Assembly: GCF_905171765.1 (NCBI RefSeq)
Contig: NC_053394.1
Location: forward strand, 154,588,015-154,652,014
From: Bufo bufo
Lineage: Eukaryota; Chordata; Amphibia; Anura; Bufonidae
Reading direction: 5' to 3'
Length of the DNA stretch: 64,000 bases
Below are positions 24,701-30,228 of the stretch, piece by piece. The notes under the pieces are model-generated. The model was given only the letters and a program-made list of their open reading frames with translations. It was not told the DNA's origin and searched no databases. The number at the start of each line of letters is the position of its first letter. The first letter of the stretch is position 1. The position numbers and the translations under genes are program-made.

Positions 24701-26022
24701 TCTTGGTTTTCCTAAATCTTTACTGCGTCAAATATGGAGCTGTTGGTTTACAAGAAATGGTTGACAGTATTCAGCCCAAGTAAGTGTGATCTTCATGTTC
24801 GGAGGCTCCTGGTGTCTGTTGGTGGTCTGTCCAATCTCCCTAGATTGTCTTGTTTACTTAGTACTTTTCATTTAGTTCTATCCTCTACGTGCAGTTGCCT
24901 GTAAAAGTCTGCAGGGACTGAAGCCTTCATTCTGGGGTGGGCTGATAAGTGGGGATGCAGCTCGCTGTTTTTCTACCACTGATATGTGTAAGCAGTGTAA
25001 TCATCATCATCCTCCTCCTCCTCTTACAGAATGTTCGGGATGGTAATCGAAAAAATCATCATCCCCGAAATCCAGAAAGTATCAGGACCAGTAGAGAAGA
25101 AAATCTGTGCAGTTGGCATAACCAAACTGCTGACAGAGTGCCCTCAGATGATGGATGCAGAGTACAGCAAGCTGTGGTAAGGGCCGAACACATGTGACAT
25201 CTGACATTGACTCTTTTCCATCATAGAGAGATGGAGATCATGAGACTGACACCTGTACTTCTAAATAGTCTCCACATCTGGTTGAAGTCCACTGGTCAGC
25301 AGTCACTTGAGATGACTGAACAGCAGTAGAATATTGATTGTGAATTCATGTGATAAGGGAATGTTTAGTCTGAGAGCTGTATTACACCAACAGATTATCC
25401 GACCAATATCTGTCCAATCAGTATAAAAAAAGATCTTTGTGTGTAATAGGCCATCTGACCAAATATTGGTCAGAAAATCTGTCAGATAATATGTTGGTTT
25501 AATACAGCCCTAAGGTTTTTTCTCACCACCTGCAGTTGAGTCTCAGATGTCATTCACTGTTTCCCAGCTTCACACTTGTATAGTTTACATTCTCTACATT
25601 TATGATGTTCTCCCTCTTTTTTCAGGACCCCATTATTGCAGGCTCTGATTGGTCTGTTTGAGCTGCCTGAAGATGACACTATTCCGGATGATGAGCACTT
25701 CATTGACATTGAAGATACCCCCGGGTACCAGACAGCCTTCTCCCAGTTGGCTTTCGCTGGCAAAAAAGAGCATGATCCTATAGGGAACATGGTCAGCAAT
25801 CCCAAAATCCTCCTGGCACAATCTCTTCACAAGCTGTCTGCCTCCTGTCCTGGGCGGGTAAGATCCTCATTAGGGAGTACATTCATGATGCTTTCCTGCT
25901 GTGCAGCACTCATGCAGTTTCCTGTCTTCTAGGTCCCCTCCATGATCAGCACCAGTCTGAATGCAGAGGCGCTCCAGTTCCTCCAGGGATATCTGCAGGT
26001 TGCAAGCGTGACATTGGTGTGA
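369..26022 (+). CDS. CSE1L: CSE1L (exportin-2 / CAS), 3' two thirds, 16 exons
   Basis: CSE1L is the nuclear export receptor that returns importin-alpha to the cytoplasm together with Ran-GTP. It is an all-helical HEAT-repeat protein of the importin-beta superfamily. Sixteen exons can be read, each bounded by AG and GT, with phases that join into one open frame of 1983 nt (660 codons plus stop). The translation matches vertebrate CSE1L almost throughout, for example LVSNAIQFLASVCERPHYKN at the start and EDTPGYQTAFSQLAFAGKKE near the end. By length it covers about residues 312-971 of the 971-residue human protein. No frameshift, stop or missing exon was seen, so the gene appears functional despite about 24 kb of transposon-rich introns. 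Exons upstream of 369 lie outside the window. The gene identity is very secure; residue numbers are estimates. Confidence 0.97.
499..866. other. CSE1L intron, unassigned
   Basis: Ordinary AT-rich intron sequence after exon a. I see no coding potential and no repeat ends. Confidence 0.5.
874..1025. mobile_element. hAT-type MITE
   Basis: A 152-bp element with inverted ends CAGGGGTCAGCAACC and GGTTGCCTACCCCTG. It is flanked by near-identical 8-bp repeats, ctatagac at 866-873 and ctttagac at 1026-1033. The 8-bp duplication and the CAGGGG start are hAT hallmarks. The inner segment GGGAGTTGTAGTTT is shared with 12935-13093 and 59224-59356. Confidence 0.85.
1078..1938. mobile_element. MITE, PIF/Harbinger-like ends, TTA target
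   Basis: The ends are GGCTGGTTTCACACGGGCG and, inverted, CGCCCGTGTGAAAGGGGCC. Each side is flanked by TTA (1075-1077 and 1939-1941). The 861-bp interior is foldback-like around 1370-1450 and has no transposase. A 3-bp TWA duplication is typical of PIF/Harbinger. Confidence 0.8.
1942..3135. other. CSE1L intron, unassigned
   Basis: Intron sequence with T- and A-rich tracts and no recognisable coding or repeat boundary. Part of it may be an old unrecognised repeat. Confidence 0.4.
3136..3400. repeat. Minisatellite, about 45-bp unit
   Basis: Five to six tandem copies of a unit containing GAGCTGTGACAGGAAGAGGG and CTGTAGTAGAGAGGACA, with a C homopolymer at 3283-3297 inside one unit. Copy differences and a shortened copy suggest a variable-number repeat. 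The open frames here on the minus strand are repeat-driven and not genes. Confidence 0.85.
3668..4220. mobile_element. T2/Kolobok-type MITE, TTAA target, long foldback
   Basis: It starts TTAAGGGAACCTGTCA and ends with the inverted TGACAGGTTCCCTTTAA. The TTAA tetranucleotide lies at both borders (3668-3671, 4217-4220). The arms 3713-3800 and 4095-4175 are mutually complementary; one carries GGCCGGAGGAAGAAAAGGAT. The TTAAAGG ends and TTAA target match the T2 family described from Xenopus. Confidence 0.85.
4221..4766. other. CSE1L intron, unassigned
   Basis: A/T-rich intron with several T homopolymers around 4400-4440 before the acceptor of exon b. No gene is seen. Confidence 0.5.
4767..4832 (+). 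CDS. CSE1L: CSE1L exon b
   Basis: A short 66-nt exon after the acceptor ctgttgcag, with donor GTAAGG. It encodes AADEEAFEDNSEEYIRRDLEGS, the acidic insert conserved in CSE1L. The following 6.4-kb intron carries the first DIRS element. Confidence 0.95.
4959..5258. mobile_element. 300-bp near-perfect palindromic MITE, TAA target
   Basis: The element is almost its own reverse complement around 5108/5109 (CACAGT-TGTC-ACTGTG). The ends are GGGCTGTTTCACACGAGCGG and its inverse. TAA flanks both sides (4956-4958 and 5259-5261), as expected for PIF/Harbinger MITEs. The open frames on both strands encode nearly the same peptide, which is a consequence of the palindrome. Confidence 0.9.
5281..5430 (+). 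repeat. Left inverted terminal repeat, non-coding DIRS
   Basis: It carries GCATTGGGGGACACAGCACC and the segment ACTAGGAGGCGACACTAGAC, both found inverted at the right end of the element. Confidence 0.85.
6102..6310 (+). repeat. Two tandem GC-rich copies inside the non-coding DIRS
   Basis: Two copies of about 100-115 bp, each starting GGGGCGGAGCCTTCTCTCCG and containing GGGCTCTCTCATTCTCCCTC. The first is slightly longer. They produce repetitive open frames on both strands with no protein-family similarity. Confidence 0.8.
7400..8340 (+). repeat. Degenerate ~180-bp tandem repeat inside the non-coding DIRS
   Basis: About four to five diverged units share ACCATCTCCAGATGCTGTAG, a TTCAATTGCCGTAGCAATTG-like block and a GGGCGAGATATAGAGG-like block. 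The period is near 180 bp. No coding function is apparent. Confidence 0.75.
9640..10290 (+). repeat. Two tandem ~315-bp copies inside the non-coding DIRS
   Basis: Each copy runs from GCTGAGATTTCC through CAGCGATATTTTGTTTTCAG and TAGGGYGCTTATCTTCATCA to GTGAGCCTTGCTATGGCTTC. The copies adjoin at about 9958. Together with the other tandem blocks they suggest the interior grew by duplication. Confidence 0.8.
10675..10770 (+). repeat. Internal complementary region, non-coding DIRS
   Basis: It is the complement of the left end (CCCCCAATGCCATGCACGAG) followed directly by the complement of the right end (TTTTTTGTACTCACCGTAAA, then GTAGTAGGCATTGGGGGA). It therefore stores the sequence of the circle junction, the defining feature of DIRS elements. 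Confidence 0.85.
10880..11057 (+). repeat. Right inverted terminal repeat, non-coding DIRS
   Basis: The inverted copy of the left end, extended outward by CGAGAAAAGGATTTTACGGT and the following bases up to the TTTCTC border. The unequal length of the two ends is usual for DIRS. Confidence 0.85.
11058..11242. other. CSE1L intron remnant beside DIRS
   Basis: Short unique intron sequence between the DIRS border and the acceptor of exon c. Confidence 0.6.
11243..11445 (+). CDS. CSE1L: CSE1L exon c
   Basis: The acceptor is a pyrimidine-rich tract ending in AG at 11241-11242. The donor is GTCTGA, weaker than the consensus. The exon encodes DIDTRRRAACDLVRG through SLASKAQTQK. It lies only 186 bp after the end of the non-coding DIRS element, which has spared the acceptor. 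Confidence 0.95.
11700..11784 (+). CDS. CSE1L: CSE1L exon d
   Basis: Acceptor ttcacag, donor GTGAGT. It encodes HGITQANELVNLTEFF through LKSAN. The phases agree with both neighbouring exons. Confidence 0.95.
11968..12029 (+). CDS. CSE1L: CSE1L exon e
   Basis: A 62-nt exon, acceptor tttacag, donor GTAAAT. It encodes NEYPVLKADGIKYIMFFRNQ, nearly identical to mammalian CSE1L. Confidence 0.95.
12129..12443. mobile_element. T2/Kolobok-type MITE
   Basis: It starts TTAAAGGAGTTTCCCGAG and ends with a degenerate inverse (CGGAAAACCCTTCTAAC). Internal inverted blocks (CTCTGGATAGGTCATCAG and CTGAGGATAGGTCATCAG) are typical of this abundant frog family. The right TTAA has decayed to CTAA. Confidence 0.75.
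12547..12686 (+). CDS. CSE1L: CSE1L exon f
   Basis: Acceptor atttacag, donor GTAAGC. It encodes VPKEQLLLAIPLLISHLQ and AESIVVHTYAAHALERVFTM. The GGAAN segment near its end is slightly longer than the human loop at this place. Confidence 0.95.
12935..13093. mobile_element. hAT-type MITE
   Basis: The ends GGGATTAGCAACCTTTAGGC and GGTTGCTGATCCCTG are inverted. The interior CTGGGAGTTGTAGTTTCAGA is shared with the MITE at 874-1025. The left end has lost its CAG. Confidence 0.75.
13154..13257 (+). CDS. CSE1L: CSE1L exon g
   Basis: Acceptor tttcctcag, donor GTAAGT. It encodes ISAADMLPYAEQLLSNLFKA and LSLPGSSENEYIMK. The next intron (13258-19504) holds the complete DIRS element. Confidence 0.95.
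13461..13708. mobile_element. TTCACAC-end MITE, left half, split by DIRS
   Basis: The left end is GGCCCCTTTCACACAAGTG. The right end, CACTTGTGTGAAAGGGGCC followed by TTA, lies at 19305-19326 on the other side of the DIRS element. Joining 13708 to 19114 restores the typical family interior (…TTTTTCACGCAGCCCCATTC). Confidence 0.85.
13709..13811 (+). repeat. Left inverted terminal repeat of complete DIRS
   Basis: It starts CATTACGCCCCATGACAGCA and ends near CTTCCACCTTCAGT. It is the reverse complement of the inner part of the right terminal repeat. Confidence 0.9.
14276..15684 (+). CDS. DIRS Gag-like protein
   Basis: This is the structural protein of the DIRS element, thought to package element RNA. 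The main open frame runs from ATG at 14434 to TGA at 15682-15684 (416 codons). Near its start is a zinc-binding pattern, CGICK followed about 10 residues later by CCQPC. Serine- and acid-rich segments follow, with a basic C-terminus. An earlier ATG at 14276 could be used if an 86-nt intron (GTAAGA donor at 14354, TGCAG acceptor ending 14439) is removed; this joins in frame to GCTAAAGAGG. The coordinates given include that possible first exon. The RT frame overlaps its last ~115 nt. Assignment is by position and by a similar CxxC-CxxC protein in the third DIRS element. Confidence 0.7.
15569..17623 (+). CDS. DIRS reverse transcriptase - RNase H - methyltransferase-like polyprotein
   Basis: The open frame has 684 codons in a different frame from Gag and overlaps it; the true start is unknown and may need reinitiation or frameshifting. 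The RT domain spans about residues 110-330, with FLVPKPNGTFRLI, MASIDIKDAYYHVP, LPFGVSQAPRLFT and catalytic YLDD (16304-16315). RNase H follows at about residues 405-525 (ITTDASPWGWGAH, RELRAVLCALE, LSDNASVVAYINKQGG, HLKGSENHQADFLSR). The C-terminal region (DLFASVENKKC…DALSQSW…PFWPRRVWF) resembles the Dam-like methyltransferase region known in DIRS1-type elements. It copies element RNA to DNA. All catalytic residues I can check are present. Confidence 0.9.
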   Translation: MKEGRLLGIQRKGGSGDLINQKVSCLNPDLKHQVPLSNDARPQVGGRLSLFFPAWRNITASAWVKDIIKEGYRLDFKRLPPRTFKVTSLNQNSPKQVALSEEINNLLGKAVLVPVPMDEQGEGFYSTLFLVPKPNGTFRLIINLKGLNQYLSYQKFRMESISSTVLHLFPNCVMASIDIKDAYYHVPIHPSSQKYLRVAVKMGESIVHLQFRALPFGVSQAPRLFTKLMAEVMAEVRRSDIIIVSYLDDLLLVGQSPEQLKSHIQKVLGILMSLGWLINWDKSSLIPTSRCVFLGILLDSQTQKSYLPADKKEGIQQKIRSFSKVKEVPLRKAMSILGLMTACIPAVRWAQFRSRILQRLILSKWDGRSLSLDHKIVVPGSVTRSLAWWLKASNLGQGVEWVRHDPLIITTDASPWGWGAHSVLGFFQGPWSRDQSAQSQNARELRAVLCALEKSLPFLSQKHVRILSDNASVVAYINKQGGTRSYRLMELASRIFLLIQRKVLSLSAVHLKGSENHQADFLSRHRFSQANWCLNQEVFHQIQALWGSPTIDLFASVENKKCKKFFSLSREDQSIGTDALSQSWGKGLVYAFPPISLLPRVIQKIRGEQATVILIAPFWPRRVWFAWLRRLSIADPWVLPERQDLLYQGPLHHPEVKNLHLTAWILRGHSSGLEAYQNRSSGLS
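16405..18594 (+). CDS. DIRS tyrosine recombinase
   Basis: This enzyme integrates the DNA circle without a target duplication. The frame is open for 729 codons, but its first ~400 codons overlap the RT frame. The recognisable recombinase begins about 17550 with a SAM-like core-binding domain (KVTSEIYLRVWKTFLRFAG, LKPSTLKVQVSALS). The catalytic domain follows, with arginine in TSARRVGEL (18022-18027), HSTR (18412-18423) and tyrosine in FYKHYRL (18520-18522). The stop is TAA at 18592-18594, 16 bp before the internal complementary region. All conserved residues look intact. The native start is uncertain and is probably well downstream of 16405. Confidence 0.88.
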   Translation: MGQIIPDSNIQMRFPRHPVRLSDSEILSSSRQKGGDSAEDQVFQQGQGSPLKKSYVYSGSDDGLYSGCEVGPIQVQNTATAHSIQMGWEVAIPGSQDCGPGFSNPVPSLVAKGFEPRSGGRVGETRSLDNYHRRKPLGMGGPFSFGVFPRSLVKRPECSVPKCQGIKSSPVRTREKSPFFVPKACQDPIRQRLGGGLYKQTRGDKILSTNGAGIQDFLVDTEESSVPLSGAPERLRESPGGLSQQTQIQSGELVSESGSVSPNTGPMGIPYDRSIRLSGKQKVQKVLFSQQGGSVDRHRCALTVVGEGPSLCVSSHQSIAQSDPEDQRGAGDGDTNSTILAKKSLVCLVEETINSRSLGASGKTGPIISGPSTSSGSQEPPPDGLDFERTFFRSRGLSEQVIGTLLASRKKVTSEIYLRVWKTFLRFAGPGLDLSSPNIPLILNFLQEGLNKKLKPSTLKVQVSALSVLFDFRLATHPWVKRFIRGSSRLCPIVRSKSAPWDLNLVLSALTKAPFEPLGDIPLKMLSYKTVFLVAITSARRVGELSALSSSPPYTQILEDRIVFKPDPAFLPKVVSVFHKSQEIVLPSFCQDPKNEGERSFHTLDVRRCVCEYLESTKDFRKTPQLFVQFQGQNRGSKVTSRTLARWIKRAIGLAYSLSECQVPSDFSAHSTRAVASSWAEKGCATIEQICRAATWSSPSTFYKHYRLDLSSVQDMSFGRKVLQAVVPP
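18611..18699 (+). repeat. Internal complementary region of complete DIRS
   Basis: The first 31 nt are the exact reverse complement of the left terminus (13709-13739). The next ~58 nt are the reverse complement of the right terminus. The order reproduces the junction formed when the two ends meet, as expected for the template that repairs DIRS ends. Confidence 0.92.
18720..18830 (+). repeat. Microsatellites: A run, (TA)n, (ATA)n, A run
   Basis: A homopolymer A tract is followed by TA dinucleotides and ATA trinucleotides at 18720-18767, and a second A tract lies near 18805-18820. They sit between the internal complementary region and the right terminal repeat. Confidence 0.85.
18976..19113 (+). 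repeat. Right inverted terminal repeat of complete DIRS
   Basis: The inverse of the left repeat, extended outward by 38 nt that include CATATTACCGGTAAGAGTAA. This extension is the part copied only in the internal complementary region. Confidence 0.9.
19114..19323. mobile_element. TTCACAC-end MITE, right half, split by DIRS
   Basis: Continuation of the MITE that begins at 13461. It contains CCCATTCACTTCTATGGGG and ends CACTTGTGTGAAAGGGGCC with TTA outside. The left flank reads GAA rather than TTA, so the target repeat is imperfect. Confidence 0.85.
19505..19602 (+). CDS. CSE1L: CSE1L exon h
   Basis: Acceptor tttgccag, donor GTGAGT. It encodes AIMRSFSLLQEAIIPFIPSV and QKLLAVSK. It joins in frame to the preceding exon across the 6.2-kb intron. 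Confidence 0.95.
19679..19829 (+). CDS. CSE1L: CSE1L exon i
   Basis: Acceptor ctctttag after a 76-bp intron, donor GTCGGT. It encodes NPSKPHFNHYLFESICLSIR and FEEALFLVFTEILQNDVQ. Confidence 0.95.
20444..20748. mobile_element. TTCACAC-end MITE, TTA target
   Basis: The ends GGCTGGGTTCACACTTGAGC and its inverse are exact. TTA lies at 20441-20443 and 20749-20751. The inside is a series of palindromic AACGCGCGTT-like blocks. Confidence 0.88.
20800..21266. mobile_element. MITE with TTA target, interrupted by SINE-like insert
   Basis: The left end GGGTCCATTCAGACGTCCGT is preceded by TTA (20797-20799). The right end GGCCGTCTGTATGGAACC is followed by TTA. The expected middle hairpin (CTATTCTT… GCGGACAAGAATAGG) is split by about 210 bp of foreign sequence. 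Confidence 0.75.
20958..21172. mobile_element. SINE-like insert, family also at 32783
   Basis: It starts CAAAGAAAAAAATAAGGGG, then GGGTCAGCACA, and later has CCAGCACTCTGCCCTCC. The insert at 32783-32887 shares CAAAGAAAAA, GGGTCAGTCAGCACA and CAGCACTCTGCAAACC. No RNA-polymerase-III promoter boxes were convincingly found, so the class is uncertain. Confidence 0.45.
21270..22518. other. CSE1L intron, unassigned
   Basis: AT-rich intron before exon j, with T-rich tracts at 21510-21960. A short inverted TTAACCCCTTCCTGACA/GGGGTTAA hairpin occurs near 21963-21997. Nothing coding is seen. Confidence 0.45.
22519..22727 (+). CDS. CSE1L: CSE1L exon j
   Basis: Acceptor ttctgtag, donor GTAAGT. At 209 nt it is one of the largest exons here. 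It encodes EFMPYVFQVMSLLLEMHKDD through the ERTGNIPPLVRLLQAYLERG segment. Confidence 0.95.
22728..23318. other. CSE1L intron, unassigned
   Basis: No repeat ends or coding regions are recognised. Confidence 0.4.
23319..23416 (+). CDS. CSE1L: CSE1L exon k
   Basis: Acceptor tctttcag, donor GTAAGT. It encodes PGLLGVFQKLIASKANDHQG and FYLLNSIVEHLPP. Confidence 0.95.
23614..23699 (+). CDS. CSE1L: CSE1L exon l
   Basis: Acceptor tcttgtag after a 197-bp intron that contains a TTAAAGGGG MITE remnant. Donor GTAAGT. It encodes ECVDQYKRQIFIVLFQRLQN and SKTTKFVK. Confidence 0.95.
23904..24195. mobile_element. MITE with GGCTACATGCACACGACCGT ends, TTA target
   Basis: The ends are exact inverted repeats apart from one or two bases, and TTA is on both sides (23901-23903, 24196-24198). 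The same family occurs at 32969-33292. Confidence 0.85.
24698..24779 (+). CDS. CSE1L: CSE1L exon m
   Basis: Acceptor ctgtcag, donor GTAAGT. It encodes FLVFLNLYCVKYGAVGLQEM and VDSIQP. Confidence 0.95.
25030..25176 (+). CDS. CSE1L: CSE1L exon n
   Basis: Acceptor ctcttacag, donor GTAAGG. It encodes MFGMVIEKIIIPEIQKVSGP and LLTECPQMMDAEYSKL. Confidence 0.95.
25374..25510. mobile_element. Short MITE, GGGCTGTATTACACCAACAG-type ends
   Basis: A 137-bp foldback with ends GAGCTGTATTACACCAACAG and an inverted TTGGTTTAATACAGCCC. The flanks are TGA and TAA, so the TWA target duplication is slightly decayed. Confidence 0.7.
25626..25857 (+). CDS. CSE1L: CSE1L exon o
   Basis: Acceptor ttttttcag, donor GTAAGA. 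It encodes TPLLQALIGLFELPEDDTIP, EDTPGYQTAFSQLAFAGKKE and LAQSLHKLSASCPGR. At 232 nt it is the longest exon in the window. Confidence 0.95.
25933..26022 (+). CDS. CSE1L: CSE1L terminal coding exon with stop
   Basis: Acceptor tcttctag. It encodes VPSMISTSLNAEALQFLQGY and ends in ASVTLV before TGA at 26020-26022. This is the conserved C-terminus of the exportin. Confidence 0.95.
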   Translation, partial: VPSMISTSLNAEALQFLQGYLQVASVTLV

Positions 26023-26800
26023 GGCATAACTTCCATGGGGTCATTGTGGAGTTGTCTGAAGGTTGCTGCATGGTCAGTGTATTGGTCTTGGACTTTACGA
26101 TGCAGCCGTTCTACTTTGGTTAGTGCCACCGTGCCCAGTGCCTGTACGCTGGTTCTGAGGGTGAAGATTCTCATCTGTGCCCATCCAATAGGAATTAATT
26201 TATTGAACAGTTGGATTTCACTCTTGTTGCCTGGGTCTCCACAGGAAGCACTTATCTTAGTGTTACCATTTATCTGGTCACTGCCTCTTTTTCTTTTTCT
26301 TTTTTTCTTTTTTTTTTTTTCTGTCCTTTTTTATTTTTCCTCCTGAACTGTGATTAAATGGATGCATTTGCTTAATACGGTTTAGGTTTGTGGTTTTTAT
26401 TTGTTATGGCAGAAATGCTGCATCTAATGCTTGATAGATGGAATATGGTGGCCCCACTGATTTCTAGATTGATGATGGGTTGGGGATTCAAACGTGTTGC
26501 TTTCTGGACGCTGCACACAGAGTTCATCTCCAGGAGCCAGCCTCCTACCTCTTCTCTAATGGCAGGTACATATCTCCCATGGTTATACATCACATTTGTG
26601 GAGAGATGCTTATGTTGCTGTGTCTTATTAGTTTGCATAAGTCGCAATCACTCTGATCAGTAGAGGTGTGAGATGCGCAGTCTGCTCAAGTAAAACAAGG
26701 AAGACCTGTTGACATATACTGTGGAGAAATACAGTATCTGCAGCCTGCATCCTCTATGGAGCTCTGTGTGCCTTCCTGCCTAAAATAAACCTATTTTTCT
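26023..26800 (+). promoter_or_regulatory. CSE1L: CSE1L 3' UTR and candidate poly(A) signals
   Basis: The exon continues after the stop codon without a repeat until about 26.8 kb. A canonical AATAAA lies at 26784-26789 and a variant ATTAAA at 26353-26358, just after a T-rich tract (26288-26340). Either could define the transcript end. A UTR of about 760 nt seems likely, but sequence alone cannot settle it. Confidence 0.55.
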
Positions 26801-27365
26801 CTTTCCTCACTATCTTCGAGGAAGTTCCTGCCTCAGACATAGAGATAACCTAGTACAACCAGATCATTTTACTGTGATTTGCTTTATTCTTTATGGTGTT
26901 CGCAACATCCTCACAAAAGGTTCTGTATTTGATTATTATGACTGACCCATTTATGTGGCTGAAGAAATCAAATCTAGATAATGACTCTTCTGAGGGATCA
27001 AACCTAGGATCTCTGCTTGCTAAGCACTGCTGAAGATTCTGGAGGACTGGGATCACCACAATGTCCTGAAAAATCTCCTTAAAATAAAGATACATATTCA
27101 GTGATGGAAAAGAGTTGTAGAAGCCTTCACTCTAGAATTGGACTATTCCCTCACAAATGGGGGATTGTACACCCCAAAGCATCTTTTATGGCATATTTTA
27201 CGAAGAATTTGGTCAGAATATAATTCAGAGGATTCCTTAGAATTTAGTGGAGAAAAGTGGAACATTCATATGCTTGGTATGACACATTTTGTTTATGGGA
27301 CACGCATCTAGAATAATGGTACTAAGCAATGTCCATTTATAAGAAATGAGAATAGAAACTGGGAA

Positions 27366-27690
27366 TCATCCAGCATACAGGACAAGTGTTACTGTGCAGC
27401 ATCCACATATACATAAAAATAAAAGATATTGAGAATTACACCCATTATACAGGACAAAAGTGGTACTGTGCCATGTCCGTATATACAGAATAAGAGCAGA
27501 TACTGAGAATTACATCCAGTATACAGGACAAAAGTGGTACTGTACAGTGTCCATATATACATAATAAGAGCAGATACTGAGAATTACAGCCAATATACAG
27601 GACAAGAGAAGTGGTACTGTGCAGTGTCCATATATACAGAATAAGAGCAGATACTGAGAATTACACCCAGAATACAGGACGAGAGAACTG
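27366..27690. repeat. ~75-bp satellite array, first part
   Basis: About four to five copies of a unit with GTGGTACTGTGCAGTGTCCA, TATATACAGAATAAGAGCAG and ATACTGAGAATTACACCCAG. The array resumes at 29860 after a 1.6-kb insertion and other sequence. A short relic occurs at 51841-51966. Confidence 0.85.
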
Positions 27691-27742
27691 CTACTGGGCA
27701 GAGCCCATATATAAAGATTTTAGCAGGAACATAAGTAGTATT

Positions 27743-29386
27743 GATGGACAAAGATCTGCCGGGACGGTTCGCGAACGCGATCAAATGTTCGCGAACCGCA
27801 AGTTCGCGGCAGGTCCCATTCATTTTAATGGCAGGCGAACCTGAAAAACATTCAGCTCGTATTTGCAGCCAAGAAATAATTACTAGAAGTGCACAAATAA
27901 TCCCACAACATGGACAGGGACATATACCAGATGTATTATTCAAATTTGCGATCTCCATTCATTATTTTTTTCAATGCAAAATATCGGCAATATAATTTTC
28001 GCATGCGCAAATGCACTATACAGTACCCAAATGCACTATAAAGAAACTATATTGTATATAACACCCCGCTTCAATCAGGTTTTTTTGGGGGGACGACTGG
28101 TATATCACACCAGTAGAAATTATTTGTTCCAATAACGCTTGTCGCTCCATATACCTGCAGTATCGCAGCCGAACCGCACACAACTGCCGCACAATACAAA
28201 TGCACTATAATATACTTTCTAACATAGAATGTATATTATAACATTGTACAAGGAAGGCAATCCATTAGAATATACATGAAGATAAAACGTAACCTTTAAT
28301 AATGTTACTATGAGGGTCCATTCACATGTCCGGACACCGGCAATGTGCATTCCGCAATTTGCGGACCGTACATCGCCAGCACTATAATAGAAAATGCCTA
28401 ATCTTGTCTGCAATTGCGGACAAGACAAGGCCATGTTCTATTTTTTTGCGAAAAAGGAAGCGCGGATCCGCGGATGCGGACAGCACATTCCGGCCCCATT
28501 GAAAATGAATGGGTCTGCACCCGTTCCGCAAAATTGCGCAACGAATGCGGACCCATTTTGCGGATGTGTGAATGGAAAAGATATTCCTTTTAAAATGAAA
28601 ATAAATTAAATTAAAGTTAAGCAAAAAGCATAGATGTGGTAGGCAATAACAAGTGCTCGGCAGCACCAAATCAGAAACCATATGTCCTACCACAATCCGG
28701 GGGTTTCCAGTGCACATCCATGAATCCCGGAGGGAAAGCAAAAAACATCTATCCCTGGGCTAGATGATGATGTGGTATTGAAGGACAGGGTGGGCAAAGA
28801 ACTGTCCCTGATATTGCCCTACAGGGGGGTGCTATTCTGGCCCTGATAGCCTAACCACAGACCATCCGCCCTGATAAGAGCGACCCTGTCCGGAACCTTA
28901 CCTTATATAAAAATGGCCCTAGTAAGCCCCTAGGCCCCTGACTTCCAGGTAATCACTATATAGATCTATGTGTTTTTGACTCATTATAAAAGTATATTAT
29001 AAGTATATTGCACCCCTCTGTGTATCACACCTATCGATAGCACACCTATACTAATCCTTAAAAGGACTTTTGTGGCCCTATTGGCTAGTGTTTGGTGTCC
29101 CTAACAGACTGTCCCTGCTCCACACAGCAACCTCTTCCTACACTGGAAAAACACTGAATGTAAAATGGTGGCCAGATGAGGTTTATTTAGAAGGTAGGGG
29201 GTATGTCTATGTGCTGAAACGTTTCAATTGGCTGTCCTGTACCACCTGATGGATGTGTCATGGGTCAAAGTTCTTCACAATGTAAAAGAATATGGCGGGC
29301 GCGAATATCTCCATATGTTCGTCAAATCGCGAACACGCAAAGTTTGCAGCAAAATGACCGCCGGGTGAACCGCAAGGCCATCTCTA
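27743..29386. mobile_element. Unclassified transposable element inside the satellite
   Basis: Both ends are rich in TTCGCGAAC-type words (27770-27812 and 29310-29380). The flanks ATAAGTAGTATT (27731-27742) and ATAAGTGGTATT (29387-29398) match at 11 of 12 bases. The right flank runs straight into a satellite unit (GTGGTATTGTGCAGCGTCCA), so the insertion interrupted the array. No transposase is seen. The class is unknown; an 8-bp hAT duplication is possible. Confidence 0.6.
28314..28577. mobile_element. GGGTCCATTCACA-end MITE
   Basis: It starts GGGTCCATTCACATGTCCGG after TGA and ends with the inverse ATGTGTGAATGGA. The centre has palindromic CAATTTGCGGA/TCCGCAAAATTG-type blocks. It is nested within the element at 27743-29386. 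Confidence 0.7.
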
Positions 29387-29859
29387 ATAAGTGGTATTGT
29401 GCAGCGTCCACAGAGAGTAGTCTCTCAACATGTGATATTATTGGTTCCAGGACAAACTGGTAATTCAAAATATCAAGTGCATTGGCAGAAACCGTTTGAC
29501 TGGCATTGTATCCCTCGGTGCAGTAGGCTTACTGCTGTTCCTTTACAGTGCTCTGCTGTTGGTGTCTCTAATGCAGTACACAGCTATACTGTATTTCCTC
29601 AGCCAATCAGCATTCCCGCAATACATAGTTATGCTGGGTGCCTGAAGGAGACCAACTCAGGCGACTGCTGATCGGCTGTTTAATGTGAGCTAATCATGCC
29701 TGTGTTGCTTGTAAAAGAGACTTGCTGATTAGCTGGATATTCCAAACATTATGAGCCACTGCCACCACTGGGATGATTGCATCTCGGAACTGTATTCAAC
29801 ATCTTAAATTCAAATTATTGCATTCTGAGAGCATCGCAAGTCGAAGGATTACAGAATAA

Positions 29860-30228
29860 GGGCCGAAATTGAAAATTACACCCTGGATACAGGACAAGGT
29901 ACTGTGCTGTGCTCATATTTATAGAGTAAGCGAAGATGCTGAGAATTACACCCGGCATACAAGAGAAGTGGTACTGTGCAGTTCCATATGTACAGAATAA
30001 GAGCAGATACTGAGAATTACACCCAGTATACAGGACAAGTGGTACTGTGCAGTGTCCATATATACAGAATAAGAGCAGACACTGAGAATTACACCAGTAT
30101 ACAGGACAAGAGAAGTGGTACTGTGCAGTTCCATATGTACAGAATAAGAGCAGATACTGAGACTTACACCCAGTATACAGGACAAGAGAAGTGGTACAGT
30201 GAAGTGTCCATATACACAGAGTAACAGA
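29860..30228. repeat. ~75-bp satellite array, second part
   Basis: Five copies of the unit found at 27366-27690, including CATATGTACAGAATAAGAGC and ACCCAGTATACAGGACAAGA. Individual copies differ by small deletions. Confidence 0.85.

Noticed and set aside
27366..30228. Spaced repeats that could suggest a CRISPR array
   Set aside because: The sequence is a vertebrate genome, and the whole ~75-bp unit repeats with no unique spacers.
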